A stretch of 64,000 nt of DNA, from contig NZ_CP079863.1 in assembly GCF_025263485.1 (NCBI RefSeq), positions 62,001-126,000 on the forward strand, given 5' to 3'. The notes beneath the pieces were generated by a model. The model was not told where the DNA came from. It ran no database searches and saw only the letters and a program-made list of their open reading frames with translations. The stretch is from Mycobacterium sp. SMC-2. GTDB lineage: Bacteria; Actinomycetota; Actinomycetes; Mycobacteriales; Mycobacteriaceae. The translations under genes were made by a program, and so were the position numbers. Of the stretch, positions 10,490 to 19,470 are shown in pieces (positions within the stretch are counted from its first letter, which is position 1; every line of letters starts with the position of its first letter).

Positions 10490-11236
10490 ATGTACTTTGC
10501 CGGCGTCGATCTGGCCTGGGCCGGGCGCAACCCCACCGGGGTGGCGGTCGTCGACGCCGCGGGCCGCCTCGTGCACGTTGGCGCCGCCGGCGACGACGCC
10601 GACGTGCTCGCCGCGTTGTCGCCGTACGTCCAGGGGGATTGCCTGGTCGCCTTCGACGCGCCGCTGGTGGTGACTAACCCGACCGGCCAGCGCCCCGCCG
10701 AAGCCGCGCTGGGCCGCGACTTCCGCAGGTACGAAGCGGGAGCGCATCCGGCCAACACCGCGAAACCGGAGTTCGCCGACGGGCCGCGCGCGGCGCGATT
10801 GGCGCGGGCGATGGGCCTCGACATGGACCCGCGCTCACCGGCTCGGCGCCGCGCGATCGAGGTCTACCCGCATCCGGCGACTGTGGTGCTGTTCCGGCTG
10901 GCGCGAACGCTCAAGTACAAGGCCAAGCCCGGCCGAGGCGTCGACCAGCTCAAATCCGAGCTGCTCCTGCTGATGGACGGCATCGAGAGGCTCGCGCAGG
11001 CCGCGGTGCCCTTACACGTGATGGATCATGAGGATTGGGTTCGGCTGCGCAAGCGCGTCACCACCGCCCGGCGCAAGAGCGAGCTGCGCAGCGCCGAGGA
11101 TCCCGTCGACGCCGTCGTATGCGCCTATGTGGCGTTGTACGCGCAGCGCCGCCCGGGGGACGTAACGATTTACGGCGACTTCGCCACCGGATACATCGTG
11201 ACGCCGTCACTACCCGCCGACCGCACGGGCCGCTGA
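10490..11236 (+). CDS. DUF429 family protein (Rv0776c-like)
   Basis: A 248-residue protein starting MYFAGVDLAWAG. The GVDLAW beta-strand with its acidic residue is typical of DUF429 proteins, which are predicted to have an RNase H-like fold and possibly nuclease activity. Further conserved-looking stretches are AFDAPLVV and EVYPHPATV. No function is established. It corresponds in position to Rv0776c next to purB. Its last 67 bp overlap the convergent TetR gene, an unusually long tail-to-tail overlap. Confidence 0.82.
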   Translation: MYFAGVDLAWAGRNPTGVAVVDAAGRLVHVGAAGDDADVLAALSPYVQGDCLVAFDAPLVVTNPTGQRPAEAALGRDFRRYEAGAHPANTAKPEFADGPRAARLARAMGLDMDPRSPARRRAIEVYPHPATVVLFRLARTLKYKAKPGRGVDQLKSELLLLMDGIERLAQAAVPLHVMDHEDWVRLRKRVTTARRKSELRSAEDPVDAVVCAYVALYAQRRPGDVTIYGDFATGYIVTPSLPADRTGR

Positions 11237-11832
11237 TCGATCGGCGCGAGCACGTCGATGAGATCGACCACCGTCCCCAGCGCGGCCGCGCGCGGATCGC
11301 GGCCCTCGACCAGGGCGGACACCACACAACCGTCGACCGCGCAGATCAACGTGCACACCAGCTCGATGTGCACCGTGCGGCCCGATCGCTCGATGGCTTC
11401 GGCCACGGCCTCGGCGCGCTGCCGCAGGCTGCGACGCATGGTTTCGCGCAACGCGGGCAACCGGGTGCATGCAATGTGTCGCTCGTAACGCGATATCAAC
11501 TGGTCGCTGAGTCCCGGGCTGGACACATCTCCGACAAGCAGGTCGACGAGAACCTCGGCGATGGTTTCGGGTCCGCGCCGCCGGCGGGAAAGGGCCGCAA
11601 CCCGCGACCGCAACTGCGCCACCTCGATCATCGCGATGTGTTCGACGGCGCGTGCGATCAAATCGTCAAGGGACGAGAAGTAATACGTGGTAGACGCCAA
11701 CGGCAGCCCGGCGCGCCGGGCGACCGCGCGGTGACGCACCGCTTCGAAGCCGCCTTCGGCAAGCAGCTCGGCGGCGGCGCTCACGAGCGCATACCGTCGA
11801 CGTTCTCCCTTGGGAGTGACTGCTGCCGTCAC
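11170..11832 (-). CDS. TetR-family transcriptional regulator (Rv0775-like)
   Basis: A 220-residue regulator with an N-terminal helix-turn-helix (residues about 12-60: ALVSAAAELLAEGG, then VARRAGLPLASTTYYFSS) followed by an all-helical ligand domain. The recognition-helix sequence STTYYFSS is typical of TetR proteins. The GTG start lies 60 bp from the divergent Tat-type esterase, so it may control that gene and itself. The last residues overlap the DUF429 gene. The ligand is unknown. Confidence 0.88.
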   Translation of the reverse strand: MTAAVTPKGERRRYALVSAAAELLAEGGFEAVRHRAVARRAGLPLASTTYYFSSLDDLIARAVEHIAMIEVAQLRSRVAALSRRRRGPETIAEVLVDLLVGDVSSPGLSDQLISRYERHIACTRLPALRETMRRSLRQRAEAVAEAIERSGRTVHIELVCTLICAVDGCVVSALVEGRDPRAAALGTVVDLIDVLAPIDQRPVRSAGSDGVTMYPVAKSP

Positions 11833-11892
11833 GAGTAGCCATCGTGCCAGTCAAAGTGGTACTGCATTGCCATTTCGGCCAAACGCCCTGGC

Positions 11893-12792
11893 ATGATGGC
11901 CCGCATGCCCGACTTGAGCCGCCGCGCCCTGCTGGGCCTCGGCGCCAGCGCGGCCGCGGGCGCAGTCGGCACATATGCGCTCGACATCGTGTTCAAGCCC
12001 CGCCCGTCTCAGGCCGTGCCGCTGTCACCGGCCGGCACCCGGGCGCCGCTGGCACCGCCGCAGTCCCCACCTCTCGAGCCGGCACCCACCATGGTGACGG
12101 GTTCCTTCGTGTCGGCGGCGCGCGGCGGCGTCAACACCAACTGGGCCATTGCACGTCCGCCGGGCCAAACCAAGGCGCTACGGCCGGTGATCGCGCTGCA
12201 CGGCAAGGGCAGTGACGCGTCCACGGTGATGGCCGGCGGCGTCGAACAGGGTCTGGCCCAGGCCGTCAACGCGGGGCTGTCGCCCTTTGCGGTGGTCGCC
12301 GTCGACGGCGGGGGCAGCTATTGGCACAAGAGGGCCTCCGGCGAGGACAGCGGGGCCATGGTGCTCGACGAGCTCATTCCCATGCTCGGCACCCAGGACC
12401 TGGACACCTCGCGGGTGGCGTTCTTGGGCTGGTCGATGGGCGGCTACGGGGCCTTGTTGCTCGGCGGTCGGCTGGGGCCGGCACGCACCGCGGCGATCTG
12501 CGCGGTCAGTCCCGCACTGTGGCTCTCCTCCGGTGCGGCCGCGCCTGGTGCGTTCGACGGGCCGGACGACTTCGCGGCGAACTCGGTGTTCGGGATGCCG
12601 GCGCTGGCCTCGATCCCGATCCGGGTGGATTGCGGCGACAGCGATCCGTTCTACGGCGCGACCAAGCAGTTCATCGCGCAACTGCCCCATCCGCCCGCGG
12701 GCGGTTTCTCACCCGGTGGGCACAACGCAGAGTTCTGGAGTTCGCAGCTACCGGCCGAGCTGACCTGGATGGCGCCGCTCTTGACGGCCTGA
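11893..12792 (+). CDS. Secreted esterase, alpha/beta hydrolase, Tat-type signal (Rv0774c-like)
   Basis: A 299-residue exported esterase. The N-terminus reads SRRALLGLGASAAAG, a twin-arginine signal followed by a hydrophobic stretch and a proline-rich linker (residues about 35-60). The catalytic domain resembles the esterase D/antigen 85-like group: nucleophile in GWSMGGYG (Ser about 182) and candidate histidine in GGHNAEFW near the C-terminus. The probable acid is DCGDSDPF. It most likely hydrolyses short acyl esters at the cell surface. The divergent TetR gene is the obvious candidate regulator. It corresponds to Rv0774c. Confidence 0.88.
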   Translation: MMARMPDLSRRALLGLGASAAAGAVGTYALDIVFKPRPSQAVPLSPAGTRAPLAPPQSPPLEPAPTMVTGSFVSAARGGVNTNWAIARPPGQTKALRPVIALHGKGSDASTVMAGGVEQGLAQAVNAGLSPFAVVAVDGGGSYWHKRASGEDSGAMVLDELIPMLGTQDLDTSRVAFLGWSMGGYGALLLGGRLGPARTAAICAVSPALWLSSGAAAPGAFDGPDDFAANSVFGMPALASIPIRVDCGDSDPFYGATKQFIAQLPHPPAGGFSPGGHNAEFWSSQLPAELTWMAPLLTA

Positions 12793-12865
12793 CGCGCGTT
12801 GTCGTGGGCCTGCGTCACGCCGGCCACTTCAGCACCAGCAACAGGGCACCATGCGAATCGAAAAG

Positions 12866-12887
12866 TTGATATCGCGTGCGATATCAA
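12866..12887. promoter_or_regulatory. 22-bp palindrome, putative repressor operator before ggt
   Basis: Two perfect 10-bp arms, TTGATATCGC and GCGATATCAA, are separated only by GT. The element lies 95 bp upstream of the chosen gamma-glutamyltransferase start and 74 bp after the esterase stop. The size and spacing fit a homodimeric helix-turn-helix regulator. The first 12 bases also occur on the minus strand inside the nearby TetR gene (11488-11499). Confidence 0.7.
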
Positions 12888-12981
12888 TTCCGGGAAGGCC
12901 GCAATTCCGGCAAGGGCGCCATTCCTTTGGCCGGCCGTGCTTTTGTTCGGCTGGCGTGCGCACTCGTGCGACGATCGCAGG

Positions 12982-14565
12982 GTGACCGCACCTTTCGATT
13001 GGAACTTCCCCTACGCCTGGCCGCGAAAGCCCATCCTGGCGGAAAACGTTGTGTGCACGTCACAACCGCTGGCCGCCCAAGCGGGCCTTCGGATGCTCGC
13101 CGAGGGCGGCAGCGCGGTGGACGCGGCGATCGCCACCGCCATTGCCCTCACGGTGGTGGAACCGGTATCGAACGGCATCGGCTCGGATGCCTTCGCCATC
13201 GTGTGGGATGGCCGGCAACTGCACGGGCTGAACGCGTCTGGCCGCTCGCCGGCGGCTTGGACACCGGAATACTTCGGCGGCAACGCCGTTCCCGCGCTCG
13301 GCTGGAACGCGGTGACCGTGCCCGGCGCGGTGTCGGCGTGGACCGAACTACACGCCAAGTTCGGCAAGCTCCCGTTCGAAAAGCTCTTCGAGCCCGCAAT
13401 TCGTTACGCCCGCAACGGTTTTCTGGTCTCGCCGAGGGTCGCGGAGCAGTGGGCGTCGCAGGTACCGCTGTTCGAAAAGCAGCCCGGCTTTGCCGAGGCA
13501 TTCATGCCCGCCGGCAGGGCACCGAAACCCGGTGAGAGATTCACGTTTACCGATCAGGCCGCCACGCTCGAGAAGATCGCCAGCAGCAACGGTGAGGCCT
13601 TCTACCTCGGCGAGCTGGCCGCCCAACTCGAGGCGCACGCGTTGGCCCACGACGGCGTGCTGCGGGCCAGCGACCTCGCCGCCCACCGCGCCGACTGGGT
13701 GGGCACCATCAGCGGCACCTATCGCGGTTACACCGTGCATGAGATCCCGCCCAACGGGCACGGGATCGTCGCGCTGATCGCCCTGGGGATCCTGCAGCAC
13801 TTCGACATGGCTTCGCTCCCAGTCGATTCCGCCGATGCGGTGCACCTACAGATCGAGGCGGTGAAGCTGGCCTTCGCCGACGCGCAGGCCTATGTCGCCG
13901 ACATCGAGCACATGCCGCTGCGCCCGGAACACCTGCTGGACGGTGCGTACCTGAGGCAGCGCGCGGGATTGATCGATCGCGCACGGGCGAAGCCGGCCTC
14001 CGCCGGCGCCCCGAGTGGGGGAACGGTGTATCTGACCGCCGCCGACGCCGCGGGGACGATGGTATCGATGATCCAGTCGAACTACATGGGGTTCGGATCC
14101 GGCGTCGTGGTGCCGGGCACCGGGATATCGCTGCAGAACCGCGGCGCGAATTTCGCTGCAGCCGAGGGTCATCCCAACCGGGTGGGCCCGGCCAAACGCC
14201 CCTACCACACGATCATCCCAGGCTTCGTCACCAAAGACGGCGCCCCGGTGATGAGCTTCGGCGTGATGGGCGGGACGATGCAACCCCAGGGCCACACCCA
14301 GGTGATGGTGCGCATCGCCGACCACGGGCAGAATCCGCAGGCCGCATGCGACGGCCCACGGTTCCGGTGGGTGCAGGGCATGCAGGTCGCCTGCGAGAAG
14401 GGCTTCCCGCAGACGACGCTCGACGAGCTTAGCCGCCGCGGACACGACCTGATTGCGGTGGACGACTACAACCAGTTCGGCAGCTGCCAGGCGATCTGGC
14501 GGCTCGACGGCGGCTATTTCGCCGCGAGCGATCCCCGCCGTGACGGCCAAGCCGCGGGCTTCTAG
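12982..14565 (+). CDS. ggtA: Gamma-glutamyltranspeptidase-family N-terminal nucleophile hydrolase
   Basis: A 527-residue member of the gamma-glutamyltransferase/cephalosporin acylase family, the counterpart of M. tuberculosis ggtA (Rv0773c). Enzymes of the family self-cleave before a threonine, which becomes the catalytic nucleophile. The likely residue is in PSGGTVYL (Thr about 348), followed by the family stretch [13 protein letters not shown]. The N-terminal part contains [10 protein letters not shown] and [12 protein letters not shown], also typical. No signal peptide is evident from the GTG start, so it may be cytoplasmic. It is preceded by the 22-bp palindrome and ends with a 4-bp overlap with the convergent purD. 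Confidence 0.9.
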   Translation: MTAPFDWNFPYAWPRKPILAENVVCTSQPLAAQAGLRMLAEGGSAVDAAIATAIALTVVEPVSNGIGSDAFAIVWDGRQLHGLNASGRSPAAWTPEYFGGNAVPALGWNAVTVPGAVSAWTELHAKFGKLPFEKLFEPAIRYARNGFLVSPRVAEQWASQVPLFEKQPGFAEAFMPAGRAPKPGERFTFTDQAATLEKIASSNGEAFYLGELAAQLEAHALAHDGVLRASDLAAHRADWVGTISGTYRGYTVHEIPPNGHGIVALIALGILQHFDMASLPVDSADAVHLQIEAVKLAFADAQAYVADIEHMPLRPEHLLDGAYLRQRAGLIDRARAKPASAGAPSGGTVYLTAADAAGTMVSMIQSNYMGFGSGVVVPGTGISLQNRGANFAAAEGHPNRVGPAKRPYHTIIPGFVTKDGAPVMSFGVMGGTMQPQGHTQVMVRIADHGQNPQAACDGPRFRWVQGMQVACEKGFPQTTLDELSRRGHDLIAVDDYNQFGSCQAIWRLDGGYFAASDPRRDGQAAGF

Positions 14566-15830
14566 ACGCTGATCTTGCCTTCCGCGGCCAACAGCGCGAT
14601 GTCGCTTCGGAAGTGACTGCCGGGCAATCGAATCGAATGTAGGATTTCGTAGGCTTGCGCGCGCGCGGCGCACAGGTCCGCTCCAGTGCCCACCACCGAC
14701 AACACCCGGCCCCCCGAGGAGACGATCGCCCCGTCGTCGCGCCGTGCCGTGCCCGCGTGCAGCACGCCGTCGGCTTCTGAGCCGACGACGAGGTCTCCGA
14801 CCCGGGGACGGCCGGGATAGTTCTCGGCCGCCAGCACCACCGTCACCGCGGCGCCTTCGCTCCACCGCAACTCGCCGAAATCGGCCAGCGTGCCGGTACC
14901 CGCCGCGTACAGCAGCTGGCCCAGCGGTGATTCCAGCAGGGCCAGCACGGCCTGGGTCTCCGGATCGCCGAACCGGCAGTTGAATTCGACCACGGCAGGC
15001 CCGTTCGCGGTGATCGCCAGTCCGACGTACAACAAACCGCAGAACGGGCTGCCTCGCCGAACCATTTCGGCCGCAACGGGTTCGACGACCTGATCGACGA
15101 TTTCCCGATACACCTCATCGGGCAGCCAGGGCAGCGGGGCGTAGGCGCCCATGCCGCCGGTGTTGGGTCCGGTGTCACCATCGCCGACTCTCTTGAAGTC
15201 CTGCGCCGGCAACAGCGGCAGCACGGTGCGGCCGTCGACGACGCAGAACAGCGAGACCTCGGGGCCGTCGAGAAAGGACTCCAGCAATACCGGGTGCCCC
15301 AACTCCAGCAGCCCGGCGGCGTGGGCGCGCGCCGCCTCCCGATCGGGGGTCACCACCACGCCCTTACCGGCGGCCAGGGCATCGTCTTTCACCACCCAGG
15401 CCGGGTCACCCGCGGGCGGCCCGAACCGGTCCAGGGCGGCGTCCAAATGGGCTGGGCTGTCAACGGTTTCGCTGGCCGCGGTGCGCACGCCGGCCGCGGC
15501 CATGACCTCTTTGGCGAACGCCTTCGACCCTTCGATACGGGCCGCGTCCTTGCTGGGTCCGAAGCAGACGATGCCGGCGGCCCGCAGGGCGTCGGCGACG
15601 CCCAGCACCAGCGGCACCTCGGGACCGATGACCACCAGATCGGCCCGGACCTCGCGCGCCAGGGCGACGACGTCGTCGCCCGAGGTGATGTCGACATCGT
15701 GCTGCTCGGCTACCCGGGCGGTGCCGGCGTTGCCGGGGGCGACGAACAACCCCGTGACCTGCGGGTCTTTCCGGAGCGCCAGCAGCAGCGCATGTTCTCG
15801 GGCACCCGAACCGATCACCAGGACTCGCAC
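14562..15830 (-). CDS. purD: Phosphoribosylamine-glycine ligase
   Basis: The 422-residue GAR synthetase ligates glycine to phosphoribosylamine with ATP. It begins with the N-terminal motif [13 protein letters not shown] and has an ATP-grasp centre. The signature is [13 protein letters not shown] (residues about 215-230), followed by [11 protein letters not shown], which binds metal and ATP. The length is normal. A GTG start is used. It stands alone, between the convergent ggtA and the 13E12-type gene. In M. tuberculosis purD is recalled next to Rv0771, so the HNH gene interrupts that order here. Confidence 0.97.
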   Translation of the reverse strand: MRVLVIGSGAREHALLLALRKDPQVTGLFVAPGNAGTARVAEQHDVDITSGDDVVALAREVRADLVVIGPEVPLVLGVADALRAAGIVCFGPSKDAARIEGSKAFAKEVMAAAGVRTAASETVDSPAHLDAALDRFGPPAGDPAWVVKDDALAAGKGVVVTPDREAARAHAAGLLELGHPVLLESFLDGPEVSLFCVVDGRTVLPLLPAQDFKRVGDGDTGPNTGGMGAYAPLPWLPDEVYREIVDQVVEPVAAEMVRRGSPFCGLLYVGLAITANGPAVVEFNCRFGDPETQAVLALLESPLGQLLYAAGTGTLADFGELRWSEGAAVTVVLAAENYPGRPRVGDLVVGSEADGVLHAGTARRDDGAIVSSGGRVLSVVGTGADLCAARAQAYEILHSIRLPGSHFRSDIALLAAEGKISV

Positions 15831-15937
15831 GACAGGTCAGACTAGCCGTGCACACGCCCTCCGCCTACAGGAGGCCGCTACGTTATCCGAGGGCCTGGTA
15901 GATCATGCGGGTTGCACAGATCGCGGTTTTCCTGACG

Positions 15938-17302
15938 TCAAACGGGTTCGTCGTCGTCGCTGTCGTTGAGGAGTCGTTCGGGGTGGTGGTAGCTGTTGGT
16001 GCGGGGTTGGCCGTGGTCGAGGTGGGGTGGTGGGAGCCATTCGGTTTCGCCTTTGGCGTTGGTGCGGGTGGTCCAGCCGTTTTCGGCGAGCCGGTTGTCG
16101 GGGCCGCAGGCCAGGGTGAGGTCGTCGATGTCGGTGCGGCCGGTGGCTTGCCAGCCTGTGATGTGGTGGACCTGGCTGTGGTAGGCCGGGGCATCACAGC
16201 CCGGCTTGGTACAGCCACGATCCTTGGCGTACAACATGATCCGTTGCGCCGGGGAGGCCAGCCGTTTGGTGTGATACAGGGCCAGGGGTTTGCTCTGCTC
16301 GAAGATGGCCAGATAATGGTGGGCGTGGCCGGCCCAGCGGATCACATCGGACATGGGCACCAGGGTGCCCCCGGCGGTCAGGGCCTTGCCGGCGGCCGCC
16401 TCGAGATCCTGCAGTGTGGTGGTGACCACGATCGACACCGGCAGCCCGTTATGTTGGCCCAGTTGTCCGGAGGCCAGCAGCCCGCGCAGCCCGGCCAGCA
16501 AGGCGTCGTGGTTGCGCTGCGCCGGGGAGCGGGTGTCGCGGCGCACCGCGTCTTGGTCGGGGGTGGCGTCGACCACCGGGGCTTGGTCGTCGGGATTACA
16601 CACCCCGGGGGCGGCCAGCTTGGCCAACATCGCCTCGACGGCGGCCCGCAACTCCGGGGTCAGCAGGCCGCTCAGGCGGGACATGCCGTCGAATTCCTGG
16701 GCGCCCAGGGTGATGCCGCGTTTGCGGGCCCGCTCGGCGTCGCTGAAGTCCCCGTCGGGGTGCAGCCAGTCCATGATCCGCTGGGCGTATTTGGCCAACT
16801 CGTCGGGCCGATATCCGGCGGCTTTGGCGGCCAGGTCGGCCTCGGCGGCTTGGCGGGTGCACACGTCCACCGCGGCGGGCAGCTGGGCAAAAAAGCCGCG
16901 GATCACTTTGATGTGCCCATCCCCGATCAGCCCGTCGCGTTGCCCGGCCGCGGTCGCGGCCAACAGCGGCGCCAGCGGTTCCCCGGTCAACGCCCGGCGC
17001 TCCCCAAGATCGCGGGCTTCCCCGAGGCGCCGGGCGGCCTCGGCCTTGATGATGCGCAACCGGTCGGCCAACCCGCAGCGCAGCGACCCACCCAACTCCT
17101 GCGCGCTGGCCTGCGCATCGAGCTGGTTGATCAACGCATGCTGGGGGGTGCGCAGCCGCCGCGCCACGCGTTCCAGGCGCTCCAGGGCGCGCAACCGCTC
17201 CGGGGTGGTCAGCACGTCAAAGGACAACGCGCACAGCCGGTCCACGTCGTCGTCGAGCGCGTCGAAGACCTCAACGATCTCCTCACGACTGCTGGCACCC
17301 AC
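15938..17302 (-). CDS. 13E12-family protein, DUF222 plus HNH endonuclease
   Basis: A 454-residue protein of the mycobacterial 13E12 repeat family. The first 300 residues form the helical DUF222 region. The C-terminus is an HNH nuclease domain with zinc-type cysteines and histidines (CTKPGCDAP, then [10 protein letters not shown], and the final NGW segment). The copy is uninterrupted and looks intact. Such genes occur in many near-identical copies and behave as dispersed elements. In M. tuberculosis one type (REP13E12) serves as attachment site for prophage phiRv1. Function in the cell is unknown. It sits alone between purD and the CMD gene. Confidence 0.9.
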   Translation of the reverse strand: MGASSREEIVEVFDALDDDVDRLCALSFDVLTTPERLRALERLERVARRLRTPQHALINQLDAQASAQELGGSLRCGLADRLRIIKAEAARRLGEARDLGERRALTGEPLAPLLAATAAGQRDGLIGDGHIKVIRGFFAQLPAAVDVCTRQAAEADLAAKAAGYRPDELAKYAQRIMDWLHPDGDFSDAERARKRGITLGAQEFDGMSRLSGLLTPELRAAVEAMLAKLAAPGVCNPDDQAPVVDATPDQDAVRRDTRSPAQRNHDALLAGLRGLLASGQLGQHNGLPVSIVVTTTLQDLEAAAGKALTAGGTLVPMSDVIRWAGHAHHYLAIFEQSKPLALYHTKRLASPAQRIMLYAKDRGCTKPGCDAPAYHSQVHHITGWQATGRTDIDDLTLACGPDNRLAENGWTTRTNAKGETEWLPPPHLDHGQPRTNSYHHPERLLNDSDDDEPV

Positions 17303-17415
17303 GCCTCAAACCCTACGAACACCCACCGACAAAAAAGACCATCTTGTGACCACAGAAGCCAAAGTGACACAAGGGATTACAGAGGGCCGTCGGTGCGGGG
17401 AGGTCAGGGAAAGTC

Positions 17416-17853
17416 TTAGTCGCGCGTCTTACCCGAGTGCATCTTCAACGCGGCGTCCACATTGGACTTCTTGTCCTCCCCGGCGCCCTTCGCCGCGGCC
17501 TTCTTGCGCTTGGCGACGACGGCGTCGACGGCGCCGTTGAGCGCCGAGCCGAGCGGGAAGCCGAGATAGTGGGTGAGGAAGACCGCCATCTCCTTCAGTT
17601 CGGTCTCGGTCAGTTCCCCGTTGAGCAACGCGGCGTTGATCTGGATCTCGGCCAGGTCGCGGTTTCCGATCGCGGTCACCGCGGTCAACGTCATGATGCG
17701 CTTGTCGCGCATCGACAATCCCGGTCGCGTCCAGATGCTGCCGAACAGGTGGTCGACGGTGAGGTCGAAATACGCGTCGCCCTCGATGTTGGGCATCTCC
17801 CAGCCGTACACCTCGTTCATCTTCGCGAGGCCCTTGCGGCGAAGTTCGTCCAT
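17416..17853 (-). CDS. Carboxymuconolactone decarboxylase family protein (Rv0771-like)
   Basis: A 145-residue CMD-family protein with an all-alpha fold related to AhpD and gamma-carboxymuconolactone decarboxylase. The region PGLSMRDKRIMTLTAV to VFLTHYLGFP matches the family core. The redox CxxC of AhpD is absent, favouring a decarboxylase- or isomerase-like role over peroxidase reduction. The ATG is the last base of the upstream stop (TGATG), so it is coupled to the dehydrogenase gene. It is the last gene of the aldA operon. Its C-terminal 30 residues are lysine-rich. Confidence 0.88.
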   Translation of the reverse strand: MDELRRKGLAKMNEVYGWEMPNIEGDAYFDLTVDHLFGSIWTRPGLSMRDKRIMTLTAVTAIGNRDLAEIQINAALLNGELTETELKEMAVFLTHYLGFPLGSALNGAVDAVVAKRKKAAAKGAGEDKKSNVDAALKMHSGKTRD

Positions 17854-18710
17854 CACGCCTCTTTCTCTGTGTGTGGCACCCCGAGCCCGGCGGCCAGCCC
17901 CTCGTACGCCAACCGGGCGAGCGGCAGGTCGACCGACACCGCGTCGCCCAGCGCCAGCGCCAGGCTCAGATCCTTCTCCCCCAGACCGCGGGTGTGCATG
18001 AACGGCTCGTACAAGAAGTTCTCCGGCCCAAGGTCTTTCATGTCCTCGCGCACCATGATCGCGCCGGGACCGCCGGTGAGGGCATCGGTGTGGCGCACCA
18101 CCCGGCCCAGCGCCTGCAGATCCAGGCCGGCCGCCTCCGCCAGCTTCATGGCTTCGCAGGCCGCCGCGTACGAGGTGAAGGTCAACATGTTGCGGGCCAA
18201 CTTCATTCGCGTTCCCGCACCCGGCTCACCGGCGTGGATGACCATCGCCGCCCAGTGCTTGAATGCCGGCTTGATCCGCTCGTACACCTCGCGTTCGGCG
18301 CCCACCATGGTGGCGAGCTCGCCCTTCGCCGCCGCAGCCGCGCCACCGCTGACCGGCGCGTCGACGACGTGAATGCCCCGCGGTTTCAGCTCGCGGGCCA
18401 GCTCCGCGGCGGTGGTGTCGCTGATCGTCGAGTGGATCGCGATCACGGTGCCGGGTCTGGCGTGTGCCGCCAGTTCGCCGACGACCTCGCGCACCTGCGC
18501 ATCGTCGAACACAGTGACGTGGATGATGTCGGCGGCGGCGACGTCGGCGACGCTGTCGGCCAAGCCGGCGCCCTTCTCGGCCAGCGGTGTCATCGCCTCC
18601 GTCCGGATGTCGTAAACGGTCACCCCGCCGGGCCACTCGGTCATCTTGGTGGCCATCGGCGCGCCCATGTTGCCCAGGCCGATGTACCCAAGCTTCAAAT
18701 CCTGGCTCAT
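17853..18710 (-). CDS. 3-hydroxyisobutyrate/6-phosphogluconate dehydrogenase-like oxidoreductase (Rv0770-like)
   Basis: A 285-residue NAD(P)-dependent beta-hydroxyacid dehydrogenase. The Rossmann motif is GYIGLGNMGAPMA at the N-terminus, the substrate-loop signature VDAPVSGGAAAA is near residue 120, and the conserved lysine region is KLARNMLTF. The start ATG overlaps the SDR stop by four bases. It lies in a catabolic-looking operon with aldA, an SDR and a CMD protein, suggesting oxidation of a hydroxy acid. The exact substrate cannot be assigned. A distant paralogue lies at 44286-45179. Confidence 0.9.
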   Translation of the reverse strand: MSQDLKLGYIGLGNMGAPMATKMTEWPGGVTVYDIRTEAMTPLAEKGAGLADSVADVAAADIIHVTVFDDAQVREVVGELAAHARPGTVIAIHSTISDTTAAELARELKPRGIHVVDAPVSGGAAAAAKGELATMVGAEREVYERIKPAFKHWAAMVIHAGEPGAGTRMKLARNMLTFTSYAAACEAMKLAEAAGLDLQALGRVVRHTDALTGGPGAIMVREDMKDLGPENFLYEPFMHTRGLGEKDLSLALALGDAVSVDLPLARLAYEGLAAGLGVPHTEKEA

Positions 18711-19456
18711 GATCGGATTATCTGCCCGCCGTCGACGTTGAAAATCTGTCCCGTGATCCACGATGCTTCATCGGAGAGCAGGAACAGGCACATCCCGACC
18801 AGATCCTCGGGAGTTCCCATGCGCGACAAGGGAAGGCCCTTGACGATGTCGGCGACCATCTCCTGGGGGGTGGTGGTCCGATTCGCCTCGGTGTCGATGG
18901 GCCCGGGCGCGATCGCGTTGATCCGGATGTTCTGGCCGCCCAGCTCACGGGATAGCTGTTGGGTGAGGCCGTTCACGCCGACCTTGGCCAGACCGTAGTA
19001 GTTCGAGTACAACCACGCCGCCGTGGAGGACTGGTTCACGATCGCCCCGCCGCCGCGCTTGGCCATCTTCTTGTACACGGCGCGGGTGCACCACAAGGCG
19101 CCGTCGAGGTTGACGCTCATGAACTTCTTGTAGTACTCGGGGTCGATGGTGAGCAGGAAGTCCAGCTTCATCCCGCCGAAAATCGCGGCGTTGTTGACCA
19201 GATAGTCGATGCCGCCGAACTCGGCCAGCGTGTGATCGGCCATCGCCTTGGCCGACGCCGGGTCAGACACGTCGACCGGAACGGCCAGCGCCATGCCGCC
19301 GTCGGCGACGATCTGCTTGGCGACCCCTTGGGCCGCCTCCGCATTGACATCGGCCACGACAACGGCCGCGCCCTCGCGGGCCAGCGCCTCGGCGTAGGCC
19401 TGGCCGATACCGCCGCCCGACCCGGTGACGATGGCGACCTTGTTCTCGAATCGCAT
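18707..19456 (-). CDS. Short-chain dehydrogenase/reductase (Rv0769-like)
   Basis: A 249-residue classical SDR. It shows the cofactor motif TGSGGGIG at residues about 11-18, NNAAIF after strand 4, and the active site serine plus YGLAK (YxxxK). The C-terminal WITGQIFNVDGG is the usual end of FabG-like enzymes. An acidic residue after beta-2 (VVVADVN) favours NAD over NADP. It lies 14 bp downstream of aldA and overlaps the next dehydrogenase gene. It is probably one oxidation step of the pathway controlled by the divergent TetR. Confidence 0.92.
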   Translation of the reverse strand: MRFENKVAIVTGSGGGIGQAYAEALAREGAAVVVADVNAEAAQGVAKQIVADGGMALAVPVDVSDPASAKAMADHTLAEFGGIDYLVNNAAIFGGMKLDFLLTIDPEYYKKFMSVNLDGALWCTRAVYKKMAKRGGGAIVNQSSTAAWLYSNYYGLAKVGVNGLTQQLSRELGGQNIRINAIAPGPIDTEANRTTTPQEMVADIVKGLPLSRMGTPEDLVGMCLFLLSDEASWITGQIFNVDGGQIIRS

Positions 19457-19470
19457 GCTCGCAGGCTCCT

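Noticed and set aside
11833..11892. Possible operator in the TetR/esterase divergent gap (AAAGTGGTACTGCATTGCC)
   Set aside because: The two halves do not align as an inverted repeat without gaps, so no dimer site can be claimed.
15831..15937. CCTCC/GGAGG inverted repeat between purD and the 13E12 gene
   Set aside because: A stem of five bases with a seven-base loop is too short to distinguish from chance in GC-rich DNA.
15905..17419. 504-codon plus-strand frame opposite the 13E12 gene
   Set aside because: The translation is repetitive Gly/Gln/Val-rich sequence typical of a shadow frame, and the minus-strand frame has clear DUF222 and HNH motifs.
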